Shown: in pieces, positions 6,962 to 15,009 of the stretch
Layout of the letters: each line of letters starts with the position of its first letter
Numbering within the stretch: position 1 is the first letter of the stretch
From: a bacterium
Lineage (GTDB): Bacteria; Cyanobacteriota; Vampirovibrionia; Gastranaerophilales; Gastranaerophilaceae
Assembly (NCBI GenBank): GCA_024408855.1
Contig: JAKSUQ010000021.1
Location: 1-34,640 of the forward strand
Reading direction: 5' to 3'
DNA: 34,640 bases
Notes under the pieces: generated by a model
Seen by the model: the letters and a program-made list of their open reading frames with translations, nothing else
Told to the model about the DNA's origin: nothing
Database searches by the model: none
Position numbers and translations under genes: made by a program

Positions 6962-8707
6962 ATGGAAGAAAGAGTATATACAGAAAATTATTTTACGACA
7001 TCTGATGGTGTTGAGTTATATTATAAACATTGGGCAGCATCTGTTGAAAATACAAATAAAGCTATTGTTCTATTTCATAGAGGACACGAACACTCTGGTC
7101 GAGTTGCACACATTGTAAACGAACTAAACATGCCAGAGGTTTCGATGTTTGCTTGGGATGCTAGAGGACATGGTATGTCACCTGGGAAACGAGGCTATAG
7201 CCCAAGTATGGGGAGAACGATACAAGATGTGGAGGAATTTATCAGGCATATTTCTTCTACTTATAACATTCCAATGGAAAATATTATTGTAATTGCGCAA
7301 AGTGTTGGAGCAGTATCTGCAATTAGCTGGGTACACGATTATGCACCCCAAATTCGAGGTTTGGTAGTTGCCTCACCTGCTTTTGATGTTAAATTGTATG
7401 TGCCATTTGCAAAACAATTGATTGGTGTAGCTCAAAAAATTACAGGCTCATTTTTTGTAAATTCTTACGTTAAGGCAAAATTTTTAACTCATGATGAAGA
7501 AAGAATGAAATCTTATGATAATGATAAGTTAATATCTCGAGCAATTGCAGCAAATATATTACTAGATTTGTATGAAGTTTCAAAAAGAGTAGTAAATGAT
7601 GCTCATACGATTAAAACACCTACATTATTATTGATTTCAGCTAATGATTTTGTAGTAAACAGAAAACCTCAACTAGATTTTTACAATAAACTAGGATCTT
7701 GTATAAAAGAAAAACACATATTGGATGGATTTTATCATGATACATTAGGGGAAAAAGATCGAGCTATCGCTCTTGATAAAGTTAAGTCTTTTATAGAAAA
7801 ACTATATTCTATGCCTTTATATAAACATGATTACACAAATGAAGACATATGGAGTGTTGGTGCTGATACTCTTAGAGATCTAAATGCTAAACCATCTTGT
7901 AAGATTAAAGATACTTGTTTTAAAATAACAAAAATATTATTGAATACAATTGGAAAAATTTCTGATGGTATAAGAATTGGTGTGGAAACAGGTTTTGATT
8001 CAGGTAGTAGTCTAGACTATATTTATTGCAATAAACCAGCTGGTAAATGTTGTTTAGGAAAATTGTTTGATAAGATTTATCTAAACAGTACAGGCTGGGT
8101 CGGAATACGAGCTAGAAAAGTAAATATAGAAAAGGTAATAAAAGAAACAATAAATAAACTTAATAATGAAGGTAAAGCTGTTAAAATAGCAGATATTGCA
8201 GCAGGACATGGTAGATATATTTTAGATGCAATTGGTGAAGCTAAAGATGTAGAAACAATATTATTAAGAGATTACAGTGATATTAATGTTGAAAAAGGTA
8301 CTGAATTAATAAAAAATAGAGGTTTAGAAGATAAAGCTTCTTTTGAAAAAGGTAACGCATTTAGCGTTGAAGAATTATCTTCATTAAAAATAAAACCAAC
8401 ATTAGCAATTGTCTCTGGCTTATATGAATTATTCCCAGAAAATGATAAGATTAAAAATTCATTAAAAGGATTATCTAATGCCTTAGATAGTGGAAGCTAT
8501 TTGATATATACAAATCAGCCTTGGCATCCTCAATTAGAGTTTATAGCTAGAGTTTTAGATAGTCACAGACAAGGACAGGCTTGGGCTATGCGTTGTCGTT
8601 CGCAAGGTGAACTGGATGCATTAGTTAGAGATGCTGGATTTGAAAAAGTTTTGCAATTAAATGATGAAAGTGCAATATTTAGTGTTACACTTGCAAGAAA
8701 GATTTAG
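6962..8707 (+). CDS. ynbC: YnbC-type fusion: alpha/beta hydrolase plus SAM-dependent methyltransferase
   Basis: A 581-aa soluble protein, close to the E. coli YnbC length as recalled (about 585). Residues 1-285 form a monoacylglycerol-lipase-like alpha/beta hydrolase: LFHRGHEHSG near 37-46, WDARGHG near 65-71, a nucleophile elbow AQSVG with Ser114, Asp229 in SANDFVV and His259 in DGFYHD. Residues about 340-581 form a Rossmann methyltransferase with a SAM-binding motif DIAAGHGR (411-418) and a following acidic loop. The elbow begins with Ala where the common form is Gly. It probably hydrolyses and methylates a lipid or head group made by the rest of the operon; substrate unknown. It lies 31 bases after ynbB. 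Confidence 0.85.
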   Translation: MEERVYTENYFTTSDGVELYYKHWAASVENTNKAIVLFHRGHEHSGRVAHIVNELNMPEVSMFAWDARGHGMSPGKRGYSPSMGRTIQDVEEFIRHISSTYNIPMENIIVIAQSVGAVSAISWVHDYAPQIRGLVVASPAFDVKLYVPFAKQLIGVAQKITGSFFVNSYVKAKFLTHDEERMKSYDNDKLISRAIAANILLDLYEVSKRVVNDAHTIKTPTLLLISANDFVVNRKPQLDFYNKLGSCIKEKHILDGFYHDTLGEKDRAIALDKVKSFIEKLYSMPLYKHDYTNEDIWSVGADTLRDLNAKPSCKIKDTCFKITKILLNTIGKISDGIRIGVETGFDSGSSLDYIYCNKPAGKCCLGKLFDKIYLNSTGWVGIRARKVNIEKVIKETINKLNNEGKAVKIADIAAGHGRYILDAIGEAKDVETILLRDYSDINVEKGTELIKNRGLEDKASFEKGNAFSVEELSSLKIKPTLAIVSGLYELFPENDKIKNSLKGLSNALDSGSYLIYTNQPWHPQLEFIARVLDSHRQGQAWAMRCRSQGELDALVRDAGFEKVLQLNDESAIFSVTLARKI

Positions 8708-8708
8708 T

Positions 8709-9170
8709 ATGGCAGAACAAAATATTGAAAAGGTATTAAACGATAAGATTGCAGGTACAGTAATTGTATCTGCGCTTAAAATATGGTCAAAAATAGAGTT
8801 TATATCAATTGTGACATTAATTATTCAATTTTTAATGCTATTTCACTTAAAATCATTATGTATTTATTCAAAGACAGTTTCAATCCTTGGGTTAGTATTA
8901 TTTTTTGTTATTCAATATTATGTAGTAAGATTGTATTTTGATAAATTATTATTTGAAAATATTTATAAATTTGAAAATATTGAAAATGACTCAAAAAAGT
9001 TTGACATAATAATGTCATTTTTCTTTAAAAAGAATGCGCAAATTCGAACAATGAAATCTCGTTGGCTAGGAACAATAAGATTACTTAAAACTACAATTAT
9101 AATGTTGTTATTGCAAATATTAACGATGTTTTTGATGTTTATATTCATTAACTTTAATACTAAATTATAA
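8709..9170 (+). CDS. Small three-helix membrane protein, last gene of the lipid operon
   Basis: A 153-aa protein with hydrophobic segments at about residues 27-46, 55-77 and 125-148, separated by a charged cytoplasmic-type loop. I do not recognise a family. I chose the ATG at 8709, one base after the ynbC stop, over an upstream in-frame start at 8661 that would overlap ynbC by 47 bases. The close spacing shows it belongs to the operon. It takes the place where E. coli carries ynbD (a phosphatase), but it has no phosphatase motif. A partner or scaffold for the lipid enzymes is possible. The 150 bases after it are about 80% AT and hold no clear terminator. Confidence 0.65.
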   Translation: MAEQNIEKVLNDKIAGTVIVSALKIWSKIEFISIVTLIIQFLMLFHLKSLCIYSKTVSILGLVLFFVIQYYVVRLYFDKLLFENIYKFENIENDSKKFDIIMSFFFKKNAQIRTMKSRWLGTIRLLKTTIIMLLLQILTMFLMFIFINFNTKL

Positions 9171-9326
9171 AAAAATATACTTTTGCTAATCTATTAATAA
9201 TTAAAGATATATAAATTAATTATTTATAAAATTTTACATCTTCATCTCATAGTTGATTTAATCTTGTTCTATGTGTTTAATTATAAAGAATAAACTTCTA
9301 AATAAAGGAATTTTATTAAATTAATA

Positions 9327-10028
9327 TTACTTTATGTAATAGTTTTTTAGTAATTTTAACTCTGAGGCTGAGCAATAAGTATCTTGGTTTAGGTTTGCAC
9401 GTTCAAAACATTGATTTGTTACACCACGTTTCTTCAAAATTTCTGGCATACCGTCTTGAGTATAAACCGGTTCTACAATTCCATCAATTCGTCTTAAATC
9501 TTGTAATTGTTCTATTGTTAAAGTTTCAGCTTCATCATAATTTAGCCTTGGAGCTTCAGCTTCGGCTATTAGCTTATAAATATGTACTAAGTCATTCTTT
9601 GACAATCCTTGTTTACAATAAAAGCTATAAAAACCGGATTCTGCGGCAAATGCTGCTACATAGAATTTCTTTTTTTCTCCTCTGGTCCAAAATGGGATTC
9701 CATTCTTTAAATAAGTAGTCTTATTAACTTTGTATTTGTTGTAATTACCTGAAATATCAACTATTCCATTAGTTAGAATTGGCCCGTTAAAAACTTGTGC
9801 TTTTCTTGCAGTTACAATTCGTTTATTATCAATATGGAATGAAATTTCCATCATTCCGTCCATTGCGCGAACAGAATAGTTATCAACCATCAACGGAAAA
9901 TTAAAACCTGCCTTTTGGGCACCGCAACTAATGTCATCGCCACATTCAATCCAAGGATTTTGCATTGCAAATGTACTCAAACAAACAGTAAAAAATATTG
10001 CAAAAACAAACAAATATATATTTTTCAT
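9327..10028 (-). CDS. Exported protein of unknown function
   Basis: A 233-aa protein with a signal peptide (MKNIYLFVFAIFFTVCLSTFA, cleaved near residue 20-22). I set the start at 10028, not 10043, because GAGAGG ends 6 bases before this ATG and would lie inside the longer reading. The mature part holds two Cys pairs near its N-terminus (ECGDDISCG) and in its C-terminal third, suggesting disulphides outside the cytoplasm, and an alternating beta pattern (ISFHIDNKRIVTARK). No family recognised. The same AGAGGTTAATATG start context precedes the TM2 gene at 10967, so the two may be regulated or duplicated together. Confidence 0.7.
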   Translation of the reverse strand: MKNIYLFVFAIFFTVCLSTFAMQNPWIECGDDISCGAQKAGFNFPLMVDNYSVRAMDGMMEISFHIDNKRIVTARKAQVFNGPILTNGIVDISGNYNKYKVNKTTYLKNGIPFWTRGEKKKFYVAAFAAESGFYSFYCKQGLSKNDLVHIYKLIAEAEAPRLNYDEAETLTIEQLQDLRRIDGIVEPVYTQDGMPEILKKRGVTNQCFERANLNQDTYCSASELKLLKNYYIK

Positions 10029-10087
10029 ATTAACCTCTCGCATTTATTATAGCATTTTATATTTATGGTTAATATTTTTTATTAAAA

Positions 10088-10537
10088 CTATTTAATATTT
10101 ATAGCTAAATAAATATTGCATATACAAAATAAAATAAAAGCAATAATGCTTATTACACAAAAACGTCTTCTGTAATCGAAAACAGCTCCTATTACTGCAG
10201 GGATAGCAAATATCGTTGCCAAACTAACTATTCCGGCAATCAAGTCATTAAAATCATCTTGTTTTGCAACCATTCCATGCCAAAATGCCGGGTGTTTTTG
10301 TATAGAATTTGCAAACCAATACGGTATCATTGCATTTAAGAACAATAGAGCATATGTAATTTTTACTAATATTGAAATAGAATTTGTCCTTAATTTACTA
10401 TTGCAAAAAGGACAAATTCTATCGTTTACACTAATTAATTCCTTACAATATGGGCATTGTATTTCCAAGCTCTCGCCGCAATGACTACATTTTTTATCAT
10501 CTTCTGATATATTATTACAATAAGGACATTTAATCAT
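10088..10537 (-). CDS. Double zinc-ribbon membrane protein
   Basis: A 149-aa protein. Two rubredoxin-like zinc ribbons open it: CPYC (4-7) with CSHC (17-20), then CPYC (28-31) with CPFC (42-45). Three or four hydrophobic helices follow (about 52-75, 90-118 and 125-147). The start at 10537 is one base after the stop of the preceding gene; the longer in-frame reading to 10588 would overlap that gene by 50 bases. Function unknown. Cytoplasmic zinc ribbons tethered to a membrane module suggest a sensor or assembly factor. It is the last of three related genes. Confidence 0.7.
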   Translation of the reverse strand: MIKCPYCNNISEDDKKCSHCGESLEIQCPYCKELISVNDRICPFCNSKLRTNSISILVKITYALLFLNAMIPYWFANSIQKHPAFWHGMVAKQDDFNDLIAGIVSLATIFAIPAVIGAVFDYRRRFCVISIIAFILFCICNIYLAINIK

Positions 10538-10538
10538 T

Positions 10539-10967
10539 CTATGCACCGCATCCTTTGGTACATTCACTTGCCATAAACATAATGACAATCACTAATGCTA
10601 ATAGTATTAATAACAGTATGCTTCCCAAATAAACGCCAAAAAGTATTAAACCCAACTTCCTGTCATATTTTTCCAACTCTACACCATTAGCATCTTTGTA
10701 ATTTCCAAAGCATATTGATATAAAATCAATCAAACTCCAAATGCCACAACCTCCAAGAGTCAGTGCTTGAATAACTCCAATTGCGTAATATCCTGTGTAG
10801 AATCTATGTACACCATACGATCCTAAAAACCAGCTTAAAAGGAGTGTATCAAGGAATTTTTTTGGTTTTCTTGTACTTTCATCCAGCCATTTTTTACAAT
10901 GTTTACAACGAGTAGCTTCAACATTAATCTCATTATGGCAGAACGGGCATAATTTTACATTATCCAT
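10539..10967 (-). CDS. Zinc-ribbon plus TM2-domain protein
   Basis: A 142-aa protein. A zinc ribbon opens it (CPFC at 7-10, CKHC at 21-24), then a TM2 domain (about 38-100) with the family pattern GSYGVHRFYTGYYAIG, GGCGIWSLIDF and NYKDANG, then a further hydrophobic helix. TM2 proteins are small membrane proteins of poorly known role, and the zinc ribbon is a common N-terminal addition. It starts one base after the upstream gene's stop, with AGAGG before the ATG. Its TM2 part is very like the product of 10969-11259, so a tandem duplication with domain gain is likely. Confidence 0.85.
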   Translation of the reverse strand: MDNVKLCPFCHNEINVEATRCKHCKKWLDESTRKPKKFLDTLLLSWFLGSYGVHRFYTGYYAIGVIQALTLGGCGIWSLIDFISICFGNYKDANGVELEKYDRKLGLILFGVYLGSILLLILLALVIVIMFMASECTKGCGA

Positions 10968-10968
10968 A

Positions 10969-11259
10969 TTAACCTCTAATAATTAGCGGTACAACTCGTA
11001 ATAAAGTAAATACTATTGTTATTGTAAGAACTATCCAGCCAAATTTTGGAGTATAACCTTCAAGTTCCATTCCATTAGCATCTTTATAATTATTAATACA
11101 AATCATAATCAAATCAATAAGTGCCCAAATACCACAACCGCCAAGAGTCAATAATTGTGCAATACCTATGCCTTTATACCCTGTATAAAATCTGTGTATA
11201 CCAAGGCACCCTAAAAAATAACATAATAGACCTGTTGCTAAAAACGATTTTCTTTCCAT
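10969..11259 (-). CDS. TM2-domain membrane protein
   Basis: A 96-aa protein consisting almost only of a TM2 domain: LGCLGIHRFYTGYKGIG, GGCGIWALIDL, then NYKDANGMELEGY, then one more hydrophobic helix (about 75-93). It has no zinc ribbon, unlike its neighbour. AGAGAG lies before the ATG. It is the first gene of the three-gene minus-strand set 11259-10088, and is probably the basic unit from which the next gene arose. Function unknown. Confidence 0.85.
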   Translation of the reverse strand: MERKSFLATGLLCYFLGCLGIHRFYTGYKGIGIAQLLTLGGCGIWALIDLIMICINNYKDANGMELEGYTPKFGWIVLTITIVFTLLRVVPLIIRG

Positions 11260-11361
11260 AAAATTCTCTCTTTCATATATTATAACTAAATATTACAACT
11301 TGTCCAGTGTATCATACATACTATGTATTTACATCATCTGTTCAACGTACATATATCATGC

Positions 11362-11652
11362 CTATTTATTTTTGCAGATTTTGTATAATTCATTTATCCA
11401 TATATAAACCAATAGTGGCGCAACTATATATATTCTTGGGTTATAATTCCATGCGGATATAAAATCTAATTTACATAAAGAATAAAAAGCTCTTGTTATG
11501 CCACAGCCCCAGCAATCAACATGAAAAATAAGTTTCCATAAACAAATTGTTTCGGGATGGTAATTTATAAGACAATGCGCCACTATAAATGCAAATATAG
11601 GTGCAAACAAGATTATTAAAAATTTAATATTACTGAGAATTTTAAATTTCAT
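11362..11652 (-). CDS. DUF2752 membrane protein
   Basis: A 96-aa protein with the DUF2752 pattern: a hydrophobic first helix (about 10-28), then CLWKLIFHVDCWGCGITRAF (Cys-x-Gly-Cys-Gly-x-Thr-Arg), then AWNYNP and a second hydrophobic helix. The family is a short membrane protein of unknown role, common in bacteria with many small envelope proteins. It stands alone, about 100 bases upstream of the TM2 genes on the same strand. Confidence 0.8.
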   Translation of the reverse strand: MKFKILSNIKFLIILFAPIFAFIVAHCLINYHPETICLWKLIFHVDCWGCGITRAFYSLCKLDFISAWNYNPRIYIVAPLLVYIWINELYKICKNK

Positions 11653-11734
11653 ATTTAGCTTTCTTTATGTAGAGATTATATAATAAAAATATAAAATTTT
11701 GAGTTACTTATTATATATTAAACATCAAAAGTCT

Positions 11735-12292
11735 TCACTTTTTAATCCAAGACATTGCATTAATAAAACCGTTATTGATATTAATAAATCCAAGACTTTT
11801 ATAATATTTTTCCAAATATGATATCAAAGCCTTTCCTGAATGTTTATAATATTTTTTTCCAAAATCTTTTTTTGAATTAAACTTTGATTCTATATAATTT
11901 AAATATGCAGATTCGTTGCTATAATCTGTCAGAGCAGCTAAAGTTAATATTTTTTAGGGTTCTAATTTATCTAAATTATTATCCTGAGTTGTTATGGCTA
12001 AAGTTCTGACTATATAGTTTGAATCTGACGTGAAATAAAACATATAGGCAATTGAATCTAAATAAGTTACTTCTCCCCATAAATGTTTATCATAAATTTC
12101 CTCAAAAACAGCAGTATCGTCTTTATCACAATTAAACAATTCTACAACTGAGTCTTTTACATTTGCTTTTGGTGATATTTGTTTAATTGTAACCGTATCA
12201 AGATACTTTGCTTTAAAACTTGGGTATTGAAGTTGAGAAATATCCATAATTAATGAAAATTCAAAAAAAATTTTTTGCGAATTTGCTAACAA
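11735..12292 (-). pseudogene. Frameshifted gene remnant, unknown function
   Basis: The minus strand shows a 112-codon frame from a TTG at 12292 (an internal ATG is at 12247) to a TAA at 11954-11956. Just there a second frame, shifted by one base, continues as an open run of about 73 codons to a TGA at 11735-11737, with similar lysine-, tyrosine- and asparagine-rich composition (NYIESKFNSKKDFGKKYYKH region). No ribosome site precedes either part. I read this as one gene of about 185 codons broken by a single-base indel near 11957. I recognise no family. A sequencing error or two short unrelated frames are alternatives. Confidence 0.45.
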
Positions 12293-12445
12293 AATTATAT
12301 CTACTCATTTTTTAAAAGTATTATTATATAAGGGTTTGAATAATGTTATGTAACAAATTGTAACAAAACTATCCAAAAGATTAAAGTTTTCAAAAAATAT
12401 GCCGTAAACCATGGTGCAAAAGGGACAACAAAAAGGAACGCAAAA

Positions 12446-13549
12446 ATGGGATTGTCAGCGACACAAGCCAGATTATTAACGATTACGGCAAGACAACATG
12501 ACGTTGAATACCAAGCACAAGCTATTCAGAACGCCAAGTTAGTCTTAGCAACGCAATCTGACGATGCTTATAAAGAATATCTTGAAGCTCTTGAATCTAC
12601 TACGCTTACGATTTCAGCTTTTGATGCGGTAAACGGCTCTTCATTAGTAACCGGTACGTTCAATAATATTTTCTCAAGCAATAGAGTAACACCGTCAAAT
12701 GGAACAAGTTATGTATTAAGAAACAAATATGGCGCAGCCGTTGTCGAAGATGATGTTGCAGAGAAATATTATGCTTTTAGAGAGAATAGCTCTATGCCAA
12801 AAACGGCATATGGATTTGCTGTGTATATGTTGTTGAACGGTCAGGATGCAGCTGCTTATGGAACTATTATGAATGGATTAGCAGATGCGAATGACCCTCA
12901 ATTACAAAATTTACATGATCAAATCTTTGCATTAGTGGATGTACACTCTCCAATTAGTACGATATATAGTATTGGCAACTCTATACCTGAAGATAAGCGA
13001 GAACAATATCAGGCGTTACTACGGGCATACGAAGCACAAGCCTTCAACAGACATAGTGATGCTATTGCCGCAGGTTGCGGGATAGACAACTTTGACAGAA
13101 GTCAATTTGATTACTATGTACAAATATATAATGCTATACAATGTTGCGGCGGAGAATGTGTTCCGATAAGCGACTTTAACGGAGTTGTCGGCGTTGGAGA
13201 TGCATCTAACAATGAAGAATGGTTAAGAACAATGCTTCAATGCGGACAATTATCAATTTCTCAGTTGCATTACAACAATAATACTTATGAATATACAATG
13301 AATGCAGTTGATATAAGTGCCGATTCCGGTTTGGCTTATACAACAACTACGCAAATCGACAAGACTGCTCTTGCTCGTGCAGAAGCCGAATATGAGCACA
13401 AAATGAAGTTAATCGACAGAAAAGATAAAAAATTCGATATGGACTTAGCAAAACTTGATACAGAAAGGAACGCTTTAAAAACACAATTCGAAAGTTTAAA
13501 GAAAGTATGTGAAGCTAACGTAGAAAGAACTTTCGGTATCTTCTCATAA
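12446..13549 (+). CDS. Lineage-type protein with stereotyped N-terminus and C-terminal coiled coil
   Basis: A 367-aa protein without signal peptide or membrane helix. It opens with MGLSATQARLLTITARQHDVEYQ-type residues, a start I associate with many paralogues in Gastranaerophilales genomes. The middle (about 70-260) is mixed with several Cys (CCGGEC). The last 50 residues (about 315-367) are a charged coiled coil (ARAEAEYEHKMKLIDRKDKK). The opening somewhat resembles the helical ends of flagellin or hook-type proteins that serve as export signals, but this is only a resemblance. Single gene with AAAGGAA before the ATG and a strong terminator after. Its GC content is above the neighbouring genes, suggesting an expressed core gene. 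Confidence 0.75.
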   Translation: MGLSATQARLLTITARQHDVEYQAQAIQNAKLVLATQSDDAYKEYLEALESTTLTISAFDAVNGSSLVTGTFNNIFSSNRVTPSNGTSYVLRNKYGAAVVEDDVAEKYYAFRENSSMPKTAYGFAVYMLLNGQDAAAYGTIMNGLADANDPQLQNLHDQIFALVDVHSPISTIYSIGNSIPEDKREQYQALLRAYEAQAFNRHSDAIAAGCGIDNFDRSQFDYYVQIYNAIQCCGGECVPISDFNGVVGVGDASNNEEWLRTMLQCGQLSISQLHYNNNTYEYTMNAVDISADSGLAYTTTTQIDKTALARAEAEYEHKMKLIDRKDKKFDMDLAKLDTERNALKTQFESLKKVCEANVERTFGIFS

Positions 13550-13658
13550 TAATGTGTGAATATGTATTTGTATAGCAAAATTGTTTAATTATAACAAACA
13601 ATCTGCTTAAATATATTTTCTCTGATTTTCATAAATATTAATCCCTTTTCCCTTTTCC

Positions 13659-13689
13659 GCTTGAGTTAATACGCTCAAGCTTTTTTTTT
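13659..13689 (+). terminator. Rho-independent terminator
   Basis: A perfect 7-bp stem, GCTTGAG (13659-13665) with CTCAAGC (13674-13680), an 8-base loop and nine T residues. It ends the message of the 12446-13549 gene. On the other strand there is no T run, so it does not terminate hisS. Confidence 0.9.
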
Positions 13690-13712
13690 CGGAAATTTAT
13701 AAGAGAATAAAA

Positions 13713-14954
13713 TCATTTATTAAGCAAAAAAGTTTTTAAATTTTCCCTTAAAATGCTTGTCTGTTCGGAAGTTTTTAAATTTTTAACAGAAATAGTATTT
13801 GCAGTAATTTCATCTTCTCCCAAAATTAGTGCAAAATCAGCAATTCTTGAGGCTTTTTCTAACTGTTTAACAAATTTTTTATTAGCCAAATCAAATTCAC
13901 AAGATATTTCATTTTGACGTAAAAATTCGGCCAATTTGAGAGCTTCCGTTGAATTATTTGAAACAATATATGCACGAATTTTGTTTGCGTTTTTCTCACC
14001 TAACAAGGAAGCTAATCTTTCCATACCCATTGCAAAACCTATTGCCGGAGTATCCTCTCCTCCTAAGTTTTTTACCAAACTGTCATATCTTCCGCCCCCG
14101 CATACAGCGTTTTGCGAACCAAGATTATTTGAGGTTATCTCAAAAACAGTTCTGTTATAATAGTCCAAGCCCCTTACCAAAAGTTTATTAACAGAATACT
14201 TAATACCTAAAATGTTCAAATATTTCTTTAAATCTTCAAAATGTTCTGAGCAATCTTTACATATAAAATCTGACTGAATTACTGCTTGAATTTCCGGTCT
14301 TGCGTATATTGCTTTACATTCTTCAGATTTGCAATCCAAAAGTCTTAACGGATTTTTTTCATATCTTGATTGACAATCAGGACACAATTCAGAAAAATGC
14401 GGTTTTAAAACTTCTTTTAATTTCATTTTAAAAACTTCTCTGCATTCAGGACATCCCAAAGAGTTTAACTCTACTGATAAATCATTTAGCCCCATGGCTT
14501 TTAAATAATTAACCGCCATTAGTATAACTTCTGCATCAGCAGTGGGTTCTTTTATCCCGAAAACTTCAACTCCTACTTGATGAAATTGCCTTTGTCTACC
14601 TGCTTGCGGACGCTCATATCTGAACATAGGACCTTTATACCAAAGTTTTACAGGTGCAGAAAGTCTGTGCATACCATTTTCAATAAAAGAACGAACGACT
14701 CCTGCGGTATTCTCCGGTCTCAACGTCAATGAACGCTCACTCTTTTCAAAGGTATACATCTCTTTATTAACGATATCAGTAGTATCCCCAACCCCTCTTG
14801 CAAACAATTCTGTTGCTTCAAAAATCGGTGTGCGAATTTCATTAGCACCATATTTTGTAAATACATTTTTTGCAGTCTCTTCCATAAAATGCCATATCGG
14901 CATTTCTTGCGGAAGTATATCCTTTGTTCCTTTTTGAACTTTAATTATTGCCAT
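13713..14954 (-). CDS. hisS: Histidyl-tRNA synthetase
   Basis: A 413-aa class II aminoacyl-tRNA synthetase that charges tRNA-His. It opens MAIIKVQKGTKDILP, the usual HisRS start; a longer reading to 15029 is rejected because an AAGGA site precedes the ATG at 14954 and the extra residues are AT-rich noise. Visible motifs: RPENTAGVVRSF (motif 2 region), the Cys-containing insertion CPECREVF...CPDC, histidine motif RGLDYYNRTVFE and GGGRYDSLVKNLGG, then the anticodon-binding domain from about residue 320. Normal length. It diverges from dapF with a 55-base gap. Confidence 0.97.
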   Translation of the reverse strand: MAIIKVQKGTKDILPQEMPIWHFMEETAKNVFTKYGANEIRTPIFEATELFARGVGDTTDIVNKEMYTFEKSERSLTLRPENTAGVVRSFIENGMHRLSAPVKLWYKGPMFRYERPQAGRQRQFHQVGVEVFGIKEPTADAEVILMAVNYLKAMGLNDLSVELNSLGCPECREVFKMKLKEVLKPHFSELCPDCQSRYEKNPLRLLDCKSEECKAIYARPEIQAVIQSDFICKDCSEHFEDLKKYLNILGIKYSVNKLLVRGLDYYNRTVFEITSNNLGSQNAVCGGGRYDSLVKNLGGEDTPAIGFAMGMERLASLLGEKNANKIRAYIVSNNSTEALKLAEFLRQNEISCEFDLANKKFVKQLEKASRIADFALILGEDEITANTISVKNLKTSEQTSILRENLKTFLLNK

Positions 14955-15009
14955 ATTTTTAATTCCTTTATATAATTCTACTATAAAAATACAAATAAGG
15001 AATTTAATT

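Noticed and set aside
9171..9326. Possible small RNA or terminator in the AT-rich gap after the lipid operon
   Set aside because: No hairpin with a stem over about 6 bp followed by a T run, and no promoter-like pair found; composition alone explains it.
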